A stretch of 64,000 nt of DNA from Scolanthus callimorphus (Eukaryota > Cnidaria > Anthozoa > Actiniaria > Edwardsiidae): the NCBI GenBank assembly GCA_033964015.1, contig CM066912.1:28792532-28856531 (forward strand), given 5' to 3'. The translations under genes and the position numbers were made by a program. The notes beneath the pieces were generated by a model. That model saw nothing but the letters and a program-made list of their open reading frames with translations. It did no database searches and had not been told where the DNA came from. Shown here in pieces: positions 11,601-50,362 of the stretch. Position 1 is the stretch's first letter. Each line of letters begins with the position of its first letter.

Positions 11601-14600
11601 AAATTGCCATAAATTATGGGGGTTCAGGATACCTGTGTGCTCTCCAGTGATTTTTTTTTTATATTTTGTTTTTCGGGGTTCAGGATACCTGTCTCTTTTG
11701 GGTATTTTGTTTTTCGGGGCTCAGTATATCCACAATGCCTGGTTGCATGCTAACAACATAGCAACATAAGGACATTATGTTGCAACAATAAAAGCATGGG
11801 AAAATAACTGAAAAAATCAGTATTTTCTATGGATCATCATTAGATTACTTCACCAAAGCAATCTTCTGTTATTTTTTGTGGACTTCAACATTTTGAAACC
11901 TCTAAATTTTGTTTGCTTGATATTTTTCTTATGTCGTTATTTCGCAAGTGTGCACCAGGCATAAGTAAAATGTCCCAGACTTGTCCGAGACTCATCATAA
12001 ACATCCATTTTACAGTTGTATTTTCTCTTATGGGGATGTTTTTTAAATATTCTAGGACTTGACCAACAGGCAGCCAGACACATCGTCAGCTCCTTTCACA
12101 GTCAATGCTCATCAAGGGGAGCTTGCTGCTTTAGCCATCAACCAACAAGGCACTCAAGTGGCTACAGCATCACAAAAGGTATCAGACATCCCCAGTGGTT
12201 AGCTCAGTCAGTCAGTAAATCAAGTAGGAGGTTCCACTCCAGACTGGACCCCACAAGACATCCCCACTAGTTAGCTCAGTCAGTCAGTAAATCAAGTAGG
12301 AGGTTGGGGGTACCACTCCAGACTGGACCCCTTGGGGGATGGACTCCCCTATTTTTGGGGTGGGGGTGCTCCTTGGGAACTTTCAATTTTACCCCTAAAA
12401 GGTACCAAAAAGGGTGTGTCTTAGTTGATGTTGACTCCTAAAAGGTACCAACAAGCTAGCCTGAATTTCAAATGTGTTTTCCTTCGTTATTTTCTCTCCC
12501 CCTTTTTTATGAGGGAAAATACACCTGAAATCCAGGCTACCAACAAGTGTGATATTGATAAAGCCATTGTTGATGTGTTTGCTAGAAGGAACAAGTACCT
12601 ATATCTTTTTAATATCACAACATGAGGGATGTTTATAAAGAACCATGGAAAGGCGGGAGTGGCCATCTCTCAATACTAACAATGAGCCCCCATGTGTTAG
12701 AAAACTGTAATCTATATATTAATATGCTAAGCCAAATCCTGTCCTCACTAAAAACTCTCTTAGCCCTGTTGCAGTGCCACAAAACAAAGTTCACAAACCT
12801 GAAGAGAAGGTGGACTAAGTTCTAATTGAAGCTATTTCTTAAGCAGGGGACAAAGCTGGCATGTTGAAGTCTCCCACAGAAACTGAAAAAGAACTCAGTT
12901 TGCACAACCAAAGGCAAAACTCACCTATCGGTGAGATTTCCACCTTCTCTTTGCAGGTTTGTGAACTTCGTTTTGTGGCACAGCGACAGGGTTAAGAGGA
13001 GTTAGTGAGGACAGGATTTGGCTAAGTGCCATTATAACATATAGGTGTCTTGTTGTACAGGGCACCCTTATCCGTGTGTTTGATACTCAGACAAGAAACC
13101 AGTTAGTGGAGTTGCGAAGGGGAGCTGATCCAGCCACACTGTACTGGTGAGAATTCAAATGGTTTTAGAATTTTTGATGAGATGGGGCATAGCTAGAGGG
13201 GTCCTGTGTTGCCTGTGATCCCCCTTTGTAGAAGAAAAATACAGTAAGCATTATGAAAACACTTGTGAAAAACTTGAAAGGAGCACCATACATTTGTACA
13301 GAAGTGACCCCCCTTTCTCAAATCCTGGCTACTCCCCTGGTCTCTGACATCGAATCATTCTTCTTAGACATTCCTTTATTATTCTGGAATGAAACGTTAG
13401 CAAAGACTGACGAGATCCGATCATCTGTATTTGTAGCTTATCAAAACATACTTTAATCAAAGCCATTTTATTGCAGCATCAATTTCAGCCACGACTCGTC
13501 TTTTCTGTGCGTCTCTAGTGACAAGGGTACCGTACATATCTTTGCATTAAGGAATACCAAACTTAACAAGAGATCAAGGTAAGATGATAGAACAAGCCAC
13601 TGACAAGCCTGTCAGGATTGTACTGATCACGCTGACTGCACAGGAGTAGAGTCTATCTTTAGACAGAGGACTTTCAATTTAGACGGGAAATTTGTACTTT
13701 GAAAGCAAAAATGTTGGCTTCAACCAGGGTTCAACGCGTGCAGTACGATGGCGACGCTGATTTCAGTCATCTTTCTTTTGAGACAGGGGACATGATTTGT
13801 GACCATTACAACTAATTATCGCGGGATTCAAAATCTACAATTTAAAAATGGATTCATCTATTCCTGTGCTTCGGACGCCTTCCATTAGGTGATGGACACT
13901 CCTGTTGATGGGCTCCTGATTCTTCTTGCTAAATAATTGCTTGCCTTTGCACTTATTTGCGCAAATAATGTCTTGCCATGATGGGTTCCCCATTTGCAAG
14001 GCCCCCCATTTGTAGATGTAGATGTAGATGCGCCCGAGTCTCGTTCACATTCACTGTGTTTTCTACAGTCTCGCCAAGGTGGGGTTTCTGGGCCAGTACG
14101 TGGAATCTCAGTGGGGTCTGGCCAACTTCACAGTTCCTGCTGAAGTAGCGTGTCTATGCGCGTTTGGACAACGGAGTTCCGTCATAGGTATAAACATTCT
14201 GTAGATCAGCCTTTTGTTGTTGCTAGCTGTGTTGATTCTGCTGTTGTTGTTGCCTGTTGTTGTTGCAATTTTGCTTTAGTTGATGCGGTCCTAGCCTGAG
14301 ATAAGAGACGCCTGTGGGCGTCTGTTAACTCAGACTAATACGGTCCATATCGACTAGTGATGCCACAATGCCTCTTTGTTGGTGCGTCTGCCCCTCCCCC
14401 GCCTCCTCCGACGACCAAGGCGTGTCCAGGGAACCAGAGGATGTCCATTGGTGTATGTATCCCCTGATGCGGCGACAGAGCCACAGGGCTGAAAATTTTA
14501 GCAAATAATCTGTACAGTGTTTGACTGATAGCACATATTGCTCAAGACGCCACTCCTAGTAATGGCCTCCTCCTGATGGTGTAAATGTTTTGGAAAAACG

Positions 14601-14784
14601 CTGAAAATTCAGGCCAATTCAGGATGTTTGATTGTACATTCTAGAATGTTTGATCGTCTGTATTTTTTTCCCAGCCGTGTGCATGGATGGTACATTCCAC
14701 AAGTACGTGTTCAACCCTGATGGGAATTGTAACCGAGAATCGTACGACGTGTTCTTGGAACTTGGGGATGATTGCGAATTATGA
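8620..14784 (+). CDS. WDR45: WD repeat phosphoinositide-interacting protein 4 (WIPI4)
   Basis: This is a PROPPIN-family seven-bladed beta-propeller. It binds PI3P on forming autophagosomes and works with ATG2 in lipid supply to the phagophore. Ten exons join in phase to 343 aa (human about 360): 8620-8662, 9273-9350, 9665-9772, 10553-10735, 11455-11534, 12056-12178, 13061-13146, 13477-13578, 14069-14187, 14675-14784. The start gives [15 protein letters not shown], matching the first blade. The lipid-binding signature is present as LRRG in [18 protein letters not shown]4 rather than WIPI3 is indicated by [25 protein letters not shown] and the ending [11 protein letters not shown]. No frame break was found, unlike the neighbouring genes. 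Introns hold foldback elements and microsatellites. Confidence 0.96.
9941..9963. repeat. Poly-C run in a decayed dispersed repeat
   Basis: A run of 23 C is followed by CTGAAATTCCTGGATCTGCC, the end sequence of a dispersed family also seen around 48930-48964 and 56750-56775. It lies in WDR45 intron 3. Confidence 0.7.
10738..10905. repeat. Trinucleotide-rich low-complexity tract
   Basis: The tract consists of GTTGATGTTGTTGATTAAG repeats, then (CAA)n, then GATGATGACAATGA repeats, just after WDR45 exon 4. It creates spurious methionine/leucine-rich ORFs. Confidence 0.85.
11168..11414. mobile_element. MITE with CATACCTGCC ends, copy 1
   Basis: The terminal inverted repeat is CATACCTGCCAAC at the left and GTTGGCAGGTATG at the right. 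The interior repeats CTCCCGGTTT several times and has a T9/G20 run. Flanking ATATC on both sides may be a target duplication. A second copy in inverse orientation is at 61540-61797. It lies in WDR45 intron 4. Confidence 0.75.
12183..12330. repeat. Two-copy tandem duplication
   Basis: Two copies of a unit of about 72 bp contain GACATCCCCA, TTAGCTCAGTCAGTCAGTAA and CCACTCCAGACTGGACCCC. The second copy carries a small GGGGTA insertion. TTAGCTCAGT resembles a tRNA A box, but no B box follows. The duplication starts just after WDR45 exon 6. Confidence 0.75.
12710..13044. mobile_element. Long-arm foldback element before WDR45 exon 7
   Basis: Arms of about 100 bp (12710-12812 and 12938-13044) are inverted copies at roughly 85-90 percent identity by eye. 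They share GCCAAATCCTGTCCTCACTA and GTTCACAAACCTG. The right arm ends about 16 bp upstream of exon 7 (13061). There is no ORF. Confidence 0.7.
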
Positions 14785-16791
14785 CTATCATGGATAGACC
14801 ATTCATGGATACACGTGCGGTACCACAGGAAACCCGCAGCAATGATAATTCACCCGCAATTTAGATATTGAAACGTATGCGAACTATGGGGAGGGACGTT
14901 TCGAAACTACACTAGCTTGAGCTACGCGACGCTCAATGGATAAAGTGCATATGGTTACGAGAACTGTTTGAGATACAGCGATGTTTACAAGCACCAACTA
15001 TAAATCACGCGGGAAAATAACTACTCATTGAATGCTGTGAATATCAAAGTTTAGCCAAAATGTTAGTGTTTCTAGTAATTTTATATTTCGTTTTCAAAGC
15101 TCTTAGATGAATTTGGTGACAGTGAAAAAGTCACGGCGCGTTTGCCGTGTCGACGTCCCGCGCCGTAACGGGTATTGTGTCGTGCCGTGTCTAAGCATTT
15201 TGATTGGTTGATCAGTCATTTCGCGTGGTGTGATTGGCTGAATTATCACGAGAAGGCGAGGTGTCCGCCCCGTAACGGCATTGTGACGTGCCGTGTCAGT
15301 GCATTTTGATTAGTTGACTAGTCATTTAGCGTGATGTGATTGGCTGAATGTTCACGAAAAGGCGAGGTGTCCGCCCCGTAACGGTATTGTGACGTGCCGT
15401 GTCAGTGCATTTGATTGGTTGATCAGTCATTTCGCGTGGTGTGATTGGCTGTGAATGTACACGAGAAGGCGAGGTGTTCGCACCGTAACGGTATTGTCAC
15501 GTGCCGTGTCTAAGCATTTTGATTGGTTGATCAGTCATTTCGCGTGATGTGATTGGCTGTGAATGTACACGAGAAGGCGAGGTGTCCGCACCGTAACGGT
15601 ATTGTCACGTGCCGTGTCTATAAGCATTTTGATTGGCTGATCAGTTATTTTACGTTATGTGATTGGCTGAATTCACGAAAAGGGGAGATCCCGTTCCGCG
15701 TGCCGTACCGTCTTCCGTACCTTTTTACAGTCATACGAAATCTCGTCTAGATATTGATCGACTGCACAAAATTATCCAGGCCCGTTTCATTTGCTGTGCC
15801 TTTTCAAGGAACTCGCATATTTTTTGGTCGGAAATTTCAGTTTCACCCCTAAAAGATACCAAAAAGGGCGTGGCTCAAATAAAGATACCCATCAAAAAAT
15901 TTCCGTGGTTGACTAAAATGCCGCCTTTAATGTTGTCTAAAATTTAGCGTCTTTTCATCGAGTAATCTCTCTTCTCTTTTTGGAAGCTCCATCATGAGAC
16001 AAAACAACCAGTGACCACATATTTAGGCCCTGAAAGATACCAATCTCCCTCGAATCTTATTGCAGATCAAGATCACCCCTAAAATAGACCAAACCCATTG
16101 ATTTTAACCCCTAAAAGATACGACGATTATCCCCGACCACAAAATATTTATTTATCATCACTTCCTCTATTCATGAACACAATGCTTCAACTATTTTTAA
16201 TTTTAAAAAGACTTTTATTAATAATATATGTCTGTGAAGAGGCTTAAACTGGACTGTTTAATATATGGTAATCAGAGTTGTTTGTTTCCACTTATTACGA
16301 CAAAATTTCTGAACACATGAGCGAAACTTTTCGTAGTGAGATTCTTTTTTAGATGACAAAACCCGCTTTCTTCGGATCCAACATTAGCTTTTGTTGTTTC
16401 AAAAAACACAACGAAAACTCGAGGCTGCGATATTAAAAGTTTACAATAAACAAGCGTCTACGAACTTTTAGCACCTGCCTCGAGTCACCTGCCCCGGTTT
16501 GGTCACGTGAATTTGCAGTGACAATACTAGTAGTGTATCCCATTTAGTTGCTTGTATAACAGAAGTGAAAGTCAAAACCTAAGAGCTGCGAAAATACTTC
16601 CAAAACAGATGTAAAACAGCCATGTTATCAACAACTAGACAAGCTACTTGATAATACTTGTGGGTTTATTTGCATTGAACGAGTTAGCTGAAGTTTTTTC
16701 GCCGTTTTTTTGTTTCATATTCAAAAGAGATAGATCTGTTGTGATAAGCTGCAATTAGAGCAAATTTAAAAGACAATATTTACCAAACAGG
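14785..16791. other. Intergenic region between WDR45 and the orphan ORF
   Basis: Apart from the satellite at 15163-15690 it holds dispersed fragments of a CCCCTAAAAGATACC repeat (about 15846-15900 and 16074-16120) also seen near 12395. A GGTCACGTGAA E-box/CLEAR-like site lies at 16500-16510. No coding exon was recognised. Confidence 0.5.
15163..15690. repeat. 105-108 bp satellite, five units
   Basis: CGTAACGG recurs at about 15164, 15271, 15376, 15484 and 15592, giving periods of 105-108 bp. Each unit holds CGTGCCGTGTC, TTTTGATTGGTTGA-TCAGTCAT, GTGATTGGCTG and AAGGCGAGGTG. Every unit thus has two inverted CCAAT boxes (ATTGG), and some have CACGTG. The last unit fades out near 15690. Confidence 0.85.
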
Positions 16792-17769
16792 ATGTCTCTT
16801 AAGTCAGATAACGCGAAGAAAGGAAACGGATTTTCCGAGGACATGGATTTTCAAGATGCGTTCGTCGTGCGGGGACACATCACGGCAAACCACAGGGTGA
16901 ACAAGAAAGACAATGGCCTTGACGGTCACCATAGCAACGCAGCTGATCCGATTATTAAGGATGACGACTTGAGAAAAGGAAATACAAAAGAAGAGACCGT
17001 CAATTTTGAAGACGGCCACATAGTTAGCAGAAACAAGCACTTTAATGGTTACCACAACAACGCACCCGAATCACGTGTTTTAGGGGAAGAATCACGTGGA
17101 AACGATGCTTCACGTGACTATCACGTAACTGAACACATTCGAGGGCGTGGAGGATATTTAGTTTCGAGAAATGCTGACGGTTTTTACAAGTCGTCAATAG
17201 AATATCCGAGTCAACGGCCAAACACCCCGGTTAAAAACCCACAGAGAGACCAGGCCGCCGCTTTAAGGGAATTTCCATATCGGACTCCTCTGCTAAGTCT
17301 ATATCCGCCGGTAGATCACCCCAGACCGCCAACAGACGTGTATCGAGCTAGTCGAGAAATTGAGACGAAGACATCTCAACAAGCACAGAAATATGTATCA
17401 AGGCAGAACCGACTGGAAAGTGGAGCGGAATTCCTTTTATGTAAAAGTTGCGAGACCAATGGGGAAATTGCTCTAAGGCAAGGGAGAATGCAGAATACGC
17501 ACCCCGATTTGGCCCGAAAGAGAGTATTTCTCACGCCTCACCTTTCGGGGTGGGAAAGGATAGGAGCAGAGCAAGGAGATAGACAGAATCGGGTGCGACA
17601 TCCTAAAGCTAAGGCGGCCCCAAGGACACCGTACAAATATACCGATTTAACGCCTTGGCTCAGCTCTAAGGTCAATGAGCCGATAGATCAGGCAGGGAAC
17701 GGGAGTGATGGAGGCCGAGCTCGAAATACTGGCATAAGATCACTCTATATGCCACACCATGGCTTCTAG
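16792..17769 (+). CDS. Intronless ORF, 325 aa, unknown protein
   Basis: This is the longest ORF in the window and is not explained by repeats. I do not recognise the protein. The N-terminal third has three degenerate units: VRGHITANHRVNKKDNG..HHSNA, DGHIVSRNKHFNGYHNNA and GGYLVSRNADGFYKS. The middle is proline-rich (TPLLSLYPPVDHPRPPTD). The C-terminal half is basic with YKYTDLTPWLSSKV. No signal peptide, membrane segment or zinc site is visible; a lone CKSC motif is at about residues 222-225. The start follows AAACAGG, which could also be a 3' splice site for a 5'UTR intron. AATAAA at 18073 lies inside the following SINE. The ORF is long enough to be unlikely by chance and has balanced composition, but it could be lineage-specific or a decayed gene. 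Confidence 0.6.
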   Translation: MSLKSDNAKKGNGFSEDMDFQDAFVVRGHITANHRVNKKDNGLDGHHSNAADPIIKDDDLRKGNTKEETVNFEDGHIVSRNKHFNGYHNNAPESRVLGEESRGNDASRDYHVTEHIRGRGGYLVSRNADGFYKSSIEYPSQRPNTPVKNPQRDQAAALREFPYRTPLLSLYPPVDHPRPPTDVYRASREIETKTSQQAQKYVSRQNRLESGAEFLLCKSCETNGEIALRQGRMQNTHPDLARKRVFLTPHLSGWERIGAEQGDRQNRVRHPKAKAAPRTPYKYTDLTPWLSSKVNEPIDQAGNGSDGGRARNTGIRSLYMPHHGF

Positions 17770-17849
17770 TTCGAGAGCCAGGCTGCAAATTAGGATTGCT
17801 TTTGAAGTAATAATCAAACACGAGACAGTGTTTCATCTGTTCACCTAGG

Positions 17850-18107
17850 TACGGCTAGGTGGCGCAGTGTGTTTGTGCACGGCACACTGTGCGTACGGTC
17901 CTGAGTTCGAAACCGGATCGACCAACCGTATCGACTTTTCTCTGTTCCGAGTAGCTTGCTTATAGCTTTGAATTCCTTTCACCTGGAGCTCTGATAGAGA
18001 AAGGGGGGTAAGTAGTGCACCGTCTCCCCGATTAGTAGTGCACTCGTGCACGGCTAGAAGATTTGAGACGTTAATAAAGTTGCTTACTTACTTACTTTTT
18101 TTTTATC
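17850..18107 (+). mobile_element. tRNA-derived SINE
   Basis: GGCTAGGTGGCGCAGTG resembles a pol III A box, and GAGTTCGAAACC about 45 bp later a B box. A tRNA-unrelated body follows, then a 3' end with (TTAC)n and a T run. The element supplies the AATAAA at 18073-18078 that may end the upstream transcript. Confidence 0.6.
18073..18078 (+). terminator. Candidate poly(A) signal of the orphan ORF
   Basis: AATAAA lies 304 bp after the stop codon at 17769, embedded in the SINE. It is the first canonical signal downstream. Confidence 0.4.
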
Positions 18108-18135
18108 AGGATTTCGAAACACAGAGAAGTGACTG

Positions 18136-18370
18136 ATACCCCATTCACACCAAAACCATTTTTAGTTAAACAAGGTTTTTCTTCGCCTCACAACACGTGA
18201 AGTTTCTTACTGCGATAAACTCTTACTAGCTAAATGATCACCTAGTAACATGTACAGTGTAGTCTATTCAGTTTTGTCTTTGCAACAGTCCCCTCTTGGG
18301 AGAAAAGGATTTAAACCAGTTTAATTAAACCACCTTTAAACTAGTTCAAGCGGCGGTGTGAATGGGGTAT
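18136..18370. mobile_element. MITE with ATACCCCATTCACACC ends
   Basis: The terminal inverted repeats are ATACCCCATTCACACC at the left and GGTGTGAATGGGGTAT at the right, perfect over 16 bp. Looser inner symmetry follows (TTTTAGTTAAAC and GTTTAATTAAAC). There is no ORF. The rest of the spacer up to 18684 shows nothing notable beyond the RACK1 3'UTR. Confidence 0.7.
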
Positions 18371-18684
18371 TAGTGAAGTTGTTTGGAAAATCCTGTTGAA
18401 ATACAATGTCAAGTGTTTGATATAGCTTCTCAAACAAATCATGCCGCGAGAAAAAAAAAGGCTTAAAATCTCAAAAATCTATATAAATTAAAACCACGTA
18501 TCCAAACCTCTACTTATGATTTACCGTTTAAATTTTACAAACAACAACGTCCACCAAGGGAAGGTTATTCATTCTTACCAAAAGTGGGTGTGTGGATTTT
18601 TTGTGACTGGCCAATAAAACATACACACGTTCTTGTTTTGTAAACCATCATTTATAATTCCTTCAGCTCTACAATATCAGGCAT

Positions 18685-23937
<5,253 letters not shown>

Positions 23938-24665
23938 GATGGCACTTTTAAGGCCGAGATTTCGACGGATTCTTGATCCACCAAAATGTTATGGCCGTCA
24001 ATGCGAAGGAAGAGAGAGAACCCGTGCCGCGCAGAGCCCTTTGGGGACTGGGTCCAGAGGAGCAAAATCTTACCTACCGGAGTGGGGTCGTGGAATATAA
24101 ACAATATATTTCTGGAAATATTATTTAATAAATCGTTCGTTGTCATGAATTGTTTAATACTATGCAATAATTTAGTGTCTCAGATTATTCTAATCTTATT
24201 CAAAAAAAGAACAGTGAATAAATCTGTCCTGTGAATTATACAAAATGGACGCTCAAATGATTGAGCTAAAATAGAGCTAAGAATCCAATAATGAAATTAA
24301 AATTGCTACACCTATATACACTGTACACTGTATGCCGATGCCTTTAGACATAATACAAGAAAATTATAGAGAAACGGGAGCCCCTGAGAGAACTAATTTT
24401 AGGGCTTCCTGTGGTGCAAATGTTACAATATTTCGTTAGGGTCTGGGTGAGGTGGTAAATTTGTCCTCCTGATATCGAGGCAGTTCGTACACATGACTGA
24501 AGTGACGTGGCGACGGCCATCTTGGATTCACTTTGAATCGGACTTCACTTTCCTTCGCCATTTACTCTGGAACTAGACTCTTTTAAAAGGAATAACAGAA
24601 CGCTAAGAGGTGCTCAACTCTCTATAAAGAGCCCTTAGTTCCTTAGAACTTGAAAAGTCGCCAAG
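23938..24665. promoter_or_regulatory. Bidirectional promoter spacer, RACK1 / COPA
   Basis: Only 728 bp separate the RACK1 start (minus) from the COPA start (plus). GGCCATCTTGGATTC at 24513-24527 is a YY1-like element. TATAAA at 24623 is about 40 bp before the COPA start, which is rather close to serve as a TATA box. A divergent promoter for two housekeeping genes is inferred from arrangement only. Confidence 0.5.
24004..24020 (-). promoter_or_regulatory. Candidate 5'TOP tract of RACK1
   Basis: Read on the minus strand this is TTCTCTCTCTTCCTTCG, about 70 bp upstream of the start codon. RACK1 mRNAs in mammals are TOP mRNAs whose translation follows growth signals through mTOR. The transcription start is not known here. 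Confidence 0.35.
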
Positions 24666-47437
<22,772 letters not shown>

Positions 47438-47585
47438 ACCACGTCAAAAGGTCATATAGGGTAATTGTGGACCCAACACAGTACAAACAATTCTAATCGA
47501 TGGAGATTGAACAGGTCGAGCCACGACATAATCAAATTCATCGATCTTGGGTGAGAGCGCTAATTGTCGCTGGAGAGCGTAGGTC

Positions 47586-47591
47586 AATAAA
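47586..47591 (+). terminator. Candidate COPA poly(A) signal
   Basis: AATAAA lies 149 bp after the COPA stop codon and is the first canonical signal downstream. Confidence 0.5.
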
Positions 47592-47719
47592 ATCCGACAA
47601 AAACCTTAACTCTTGGTGGTGTCTGCCACGGCTTTGCGCGTTTGCTTGTTCAAGATGACGATAGCGTAGATGCTTAAATGCTTAAATAATTTTCCTAATT
47701 TTTAGCTTACGCTAATGTC

Positions 47720-48150
47720 TAGGATGGCGCCTTATAAGGTCTTATAAGCGCCTTAGGTGGCCGGGGGCCCTGACAGATCTTAGCGCCGGCAGGGCGCTTG
47801 ATTTAAATAATTCTAAAGACGAGGCATTAGTTACCTCCCTAGGTAGCAGGTTCCAAGTTCTAATAGTTCTAGGAAAAAAGAGTAGTTATAACTGTCAATA
47901 TTAGACTGGAGTTGGAAATAGTGGTCTGAGTTTCTTCTTGAAGGTCTAGGATTAAGAACAACACATGGAGGAAAGACAATGTTCACTAAGTTGTTCCGGA
48001 TTTTGTAAAAGAGACATAGTTGAGCGTGTAGTCTACGGACTTCGAGAGTGTCCCAGTTCAGGGATGCAACAAGTTCAGACGTGACGTAGAGTTAGGTAAC
48101 ACTACGAAAGAACAGATTAATATCCGAGAAAGGTATTTTATTATTCTTCT
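47720..48150 (-). mobile_element. Non-LTR reverse transcriptase C-terminal fragment
   Basis: The minus strand encodes text typical of LINE RT C-termini: ELVASLNWDTLEVRRLHA, LFYKIRNNLVN and RRNSDHYFQLQSN. After one frame step it continues FPRTIRTWNLLPREV and SSLELFKSSAL. The palindromic GGCGCCTTATAAGGTC and CTTATAAGCGCC follow near the 3' end. It is a dead fragment with no upstream domains. Confidence 0.75.
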
Positions 48151-48684
48151 CGAGCTCGATCAGTTTCAACGCCATGCCCTGATCCGAAATGATCGACTTA
48201 CTGAAGCTAATATTGCTGGAAATTTCTGAGAACATTCTCCTCAACTCGCGGCTCTGGTACAGCCATTAAGGGCCTCTTCTGATTGGCTGGTTTTGAACGT
48301 TGGGGCATGTACAGAAAATTATTAATCTGTATAAAATCTCGCGCATGCGTTGGTGGCTGTTACCAGAGCGTCCCGCGCTGTGACGAGCAACTGGGTACCA
48401 GAATGTTCTGAGAAATGTTCAAAGTGTGACAAAAAGAGAAGTTTCAGGTGGTAGATCTGCTAGAAAGTAAGAGAAGGGGTGCAAGAAAAATAAATTTGAA
48501 AGACGCTTTGTGAAGTGTAAATGTCCAATTCCAAATGCATAATAAAAGTTTTAATGTAAAAAGATCATTGTGTTCAAAATCGTGTGACTCCTTTAACTCA
48601 GTAATTTCTTATATGCGCCAAGCGAAAAGGGCCCTTATACAGAATTTCATACTTTTGAGAAAAATGTGAAAAAAATGCCATACA

Positions 48685-48964
48685 CAGGCGCGGATCCAGG
48701 GGGGTTCATCAGGTGCAAGTGAACCCTCTCTCCCAACCACCTGATTTTTTTGGGGGATCGGTTCGCTAAAGACTTTTTGTTATTTCAGAGTGGTTCTTTT
48801 CTTTTTTGTGACCCAATGTATACCAGTAAATTAAATTCATGATTTCGCCTCGTGAGAGGGCCACATACAACAGAAGGATTGGTATAGATTGTTTCCTCAT
48901 ACGTTGCACTTTATCAGCAAAAATGACCCCCCCCCCCCCCATTAAAATCCTGGATCCGCCACTG
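48685..48964. mobile_element. Foldback element with GGATCC-containing ends
   Basis: CAGGCGCGGATCCAGGGGGG at the left is inverted as TCCTGGATCCGCCACTG at the right, with a 14-C run near the right arm. Fragments of the same family occur at about 9965-9995 and 56750-56775. Confidence 0.6.
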
Positions 48965-50362
48965 AAACATCTATAAAATTGGCCAAATCTGCACTTTCCT
49001 GTGCAAAATTTGGATGACCAATGCTTAGTGTTTCGATACACTCTGCAAAACAGAAATTTGACAAAGTACCGTAGAAGGCTCGTTTTCGCTTAATGGGGCC
49101 CATATGTTTGTTGCATTTCGTACAAATTCTCAAGATTTCTGATCTGGGGGTTAACAGGAATTAAATACAGTAACAGACACAGAACACATGAAACCACTTG
49201 TTTATTTGATTTGTCTCATTCATTTTTGTGTACAACTTGGGTTTTATTTTCTAAAATTCTCATTAATTACTCAATTCACAAAAATGATTCTGACTCATAC
49301 CTCATATCTGGAGGGAAATTTACCTTAGGACCCCCACACCCCTGTATTTGTTAATCCCCTCTGGGGGGGATTAAGTGTTAGTAACCCTGGTTATGAATAA
49401 ATTTGTCAGTCTGTCTGTGGTTTGGAATATAGAGCAAATAAATTTGATGCAGGCCATTTCCTGTTGCATTGTTTTGTGAGCTTTTACCAAATTAGTTGAA
49501 TAAGGAGAAATGGTAACTTAGCTAATCCTTTAACAAAATCATTGATTCATGAGAATGGTGTATTTCATACCAATATGATGAATCCAAGAACAACACTCAA
49601 TTAGATGTTTTTGCTCCGTCTCCTGGGAAAAATCCAAGACGACTGCATTTGCTGTATTTCTCCAGGGATAATTTAAGAAATTTTTGTCATTTCAAGGCAG
49701 TCTCCAGATTTTTGAAGTCCTAGGGTTGATGTCCCTGCTGACTCATTCCAACAGGCCTGCATTCAGAGCAGTTTTTCTGCAGTTAACCTGTGAAATACTA
49801 CACTCTTGTGTGTTTCTGATTCTTTTGTCCTTTATGATTTTGAAGTGAGGGGGCTCATTAGAGACGATGTATGGCAGAGTGTGTGTGTGTGTGGGGGGGG
49901 GGCTGATTTTACAGAACACATGAAAAACTATTGAAAAGTGGGAGAGGTTGCCCTGTCCATGTAAAATACTATCACACTGTGTGTCCTGGGTTAATGGAAA
50001 CTGCTCTAATAGCAAAAAAAAAATATCACTCTGACCTAATGCATGTAAACTTGCAGTACAGTAATTTCTTTCCAGAATACATTCACTCTTCTCTTATGAA
50101 TGACCATAACTCAATAAGATTGTCCCCAAAACTATTGCATGTAGTGAAGAAATGTAAATCTTAGCTTTAACAAAAACTCTAAACTCTTATTCAAAGGTAC
50201 ATGCATTCTGTTATTATATCGGACAGCATGTAGCTTCCTAATTACTGGTAAAATCAGCCATTTGACTTAGATGTTTATACTTCTTAGGCTAATGTGTTCA
50301 TATCTACCAAAGTTTGATTGGATGATACTATTTAATCACGATTTAATCAAGAGTTTTTTCAC

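Larger units (their letters stand above)
47438..50362. other. Convergent spacer between COPA and TOLLIP
   Basis: This spacer lies between two 3' ends. It holds the COPA 3'UTR, a LINE fragment (47720-48150), a foldback repeat (48685-48964) and a fragment of a dispersed repeat at about 49620-49740. The last contains CTCCTGGGAAAAATCCAAGA; the same text recurs near 7340 and 55500. About 48165-48680 and 49750-50360 show nothing I can support. Confidence 0.5.

Noticed and set aside
14325..14534. 69-aa minus-strand ORF in WDR45 intron 9
   Set aside because: It is short, without a recognisable domain, and the region shows only a small inverted repeat (GAGACGCC/GGGCGTCT).
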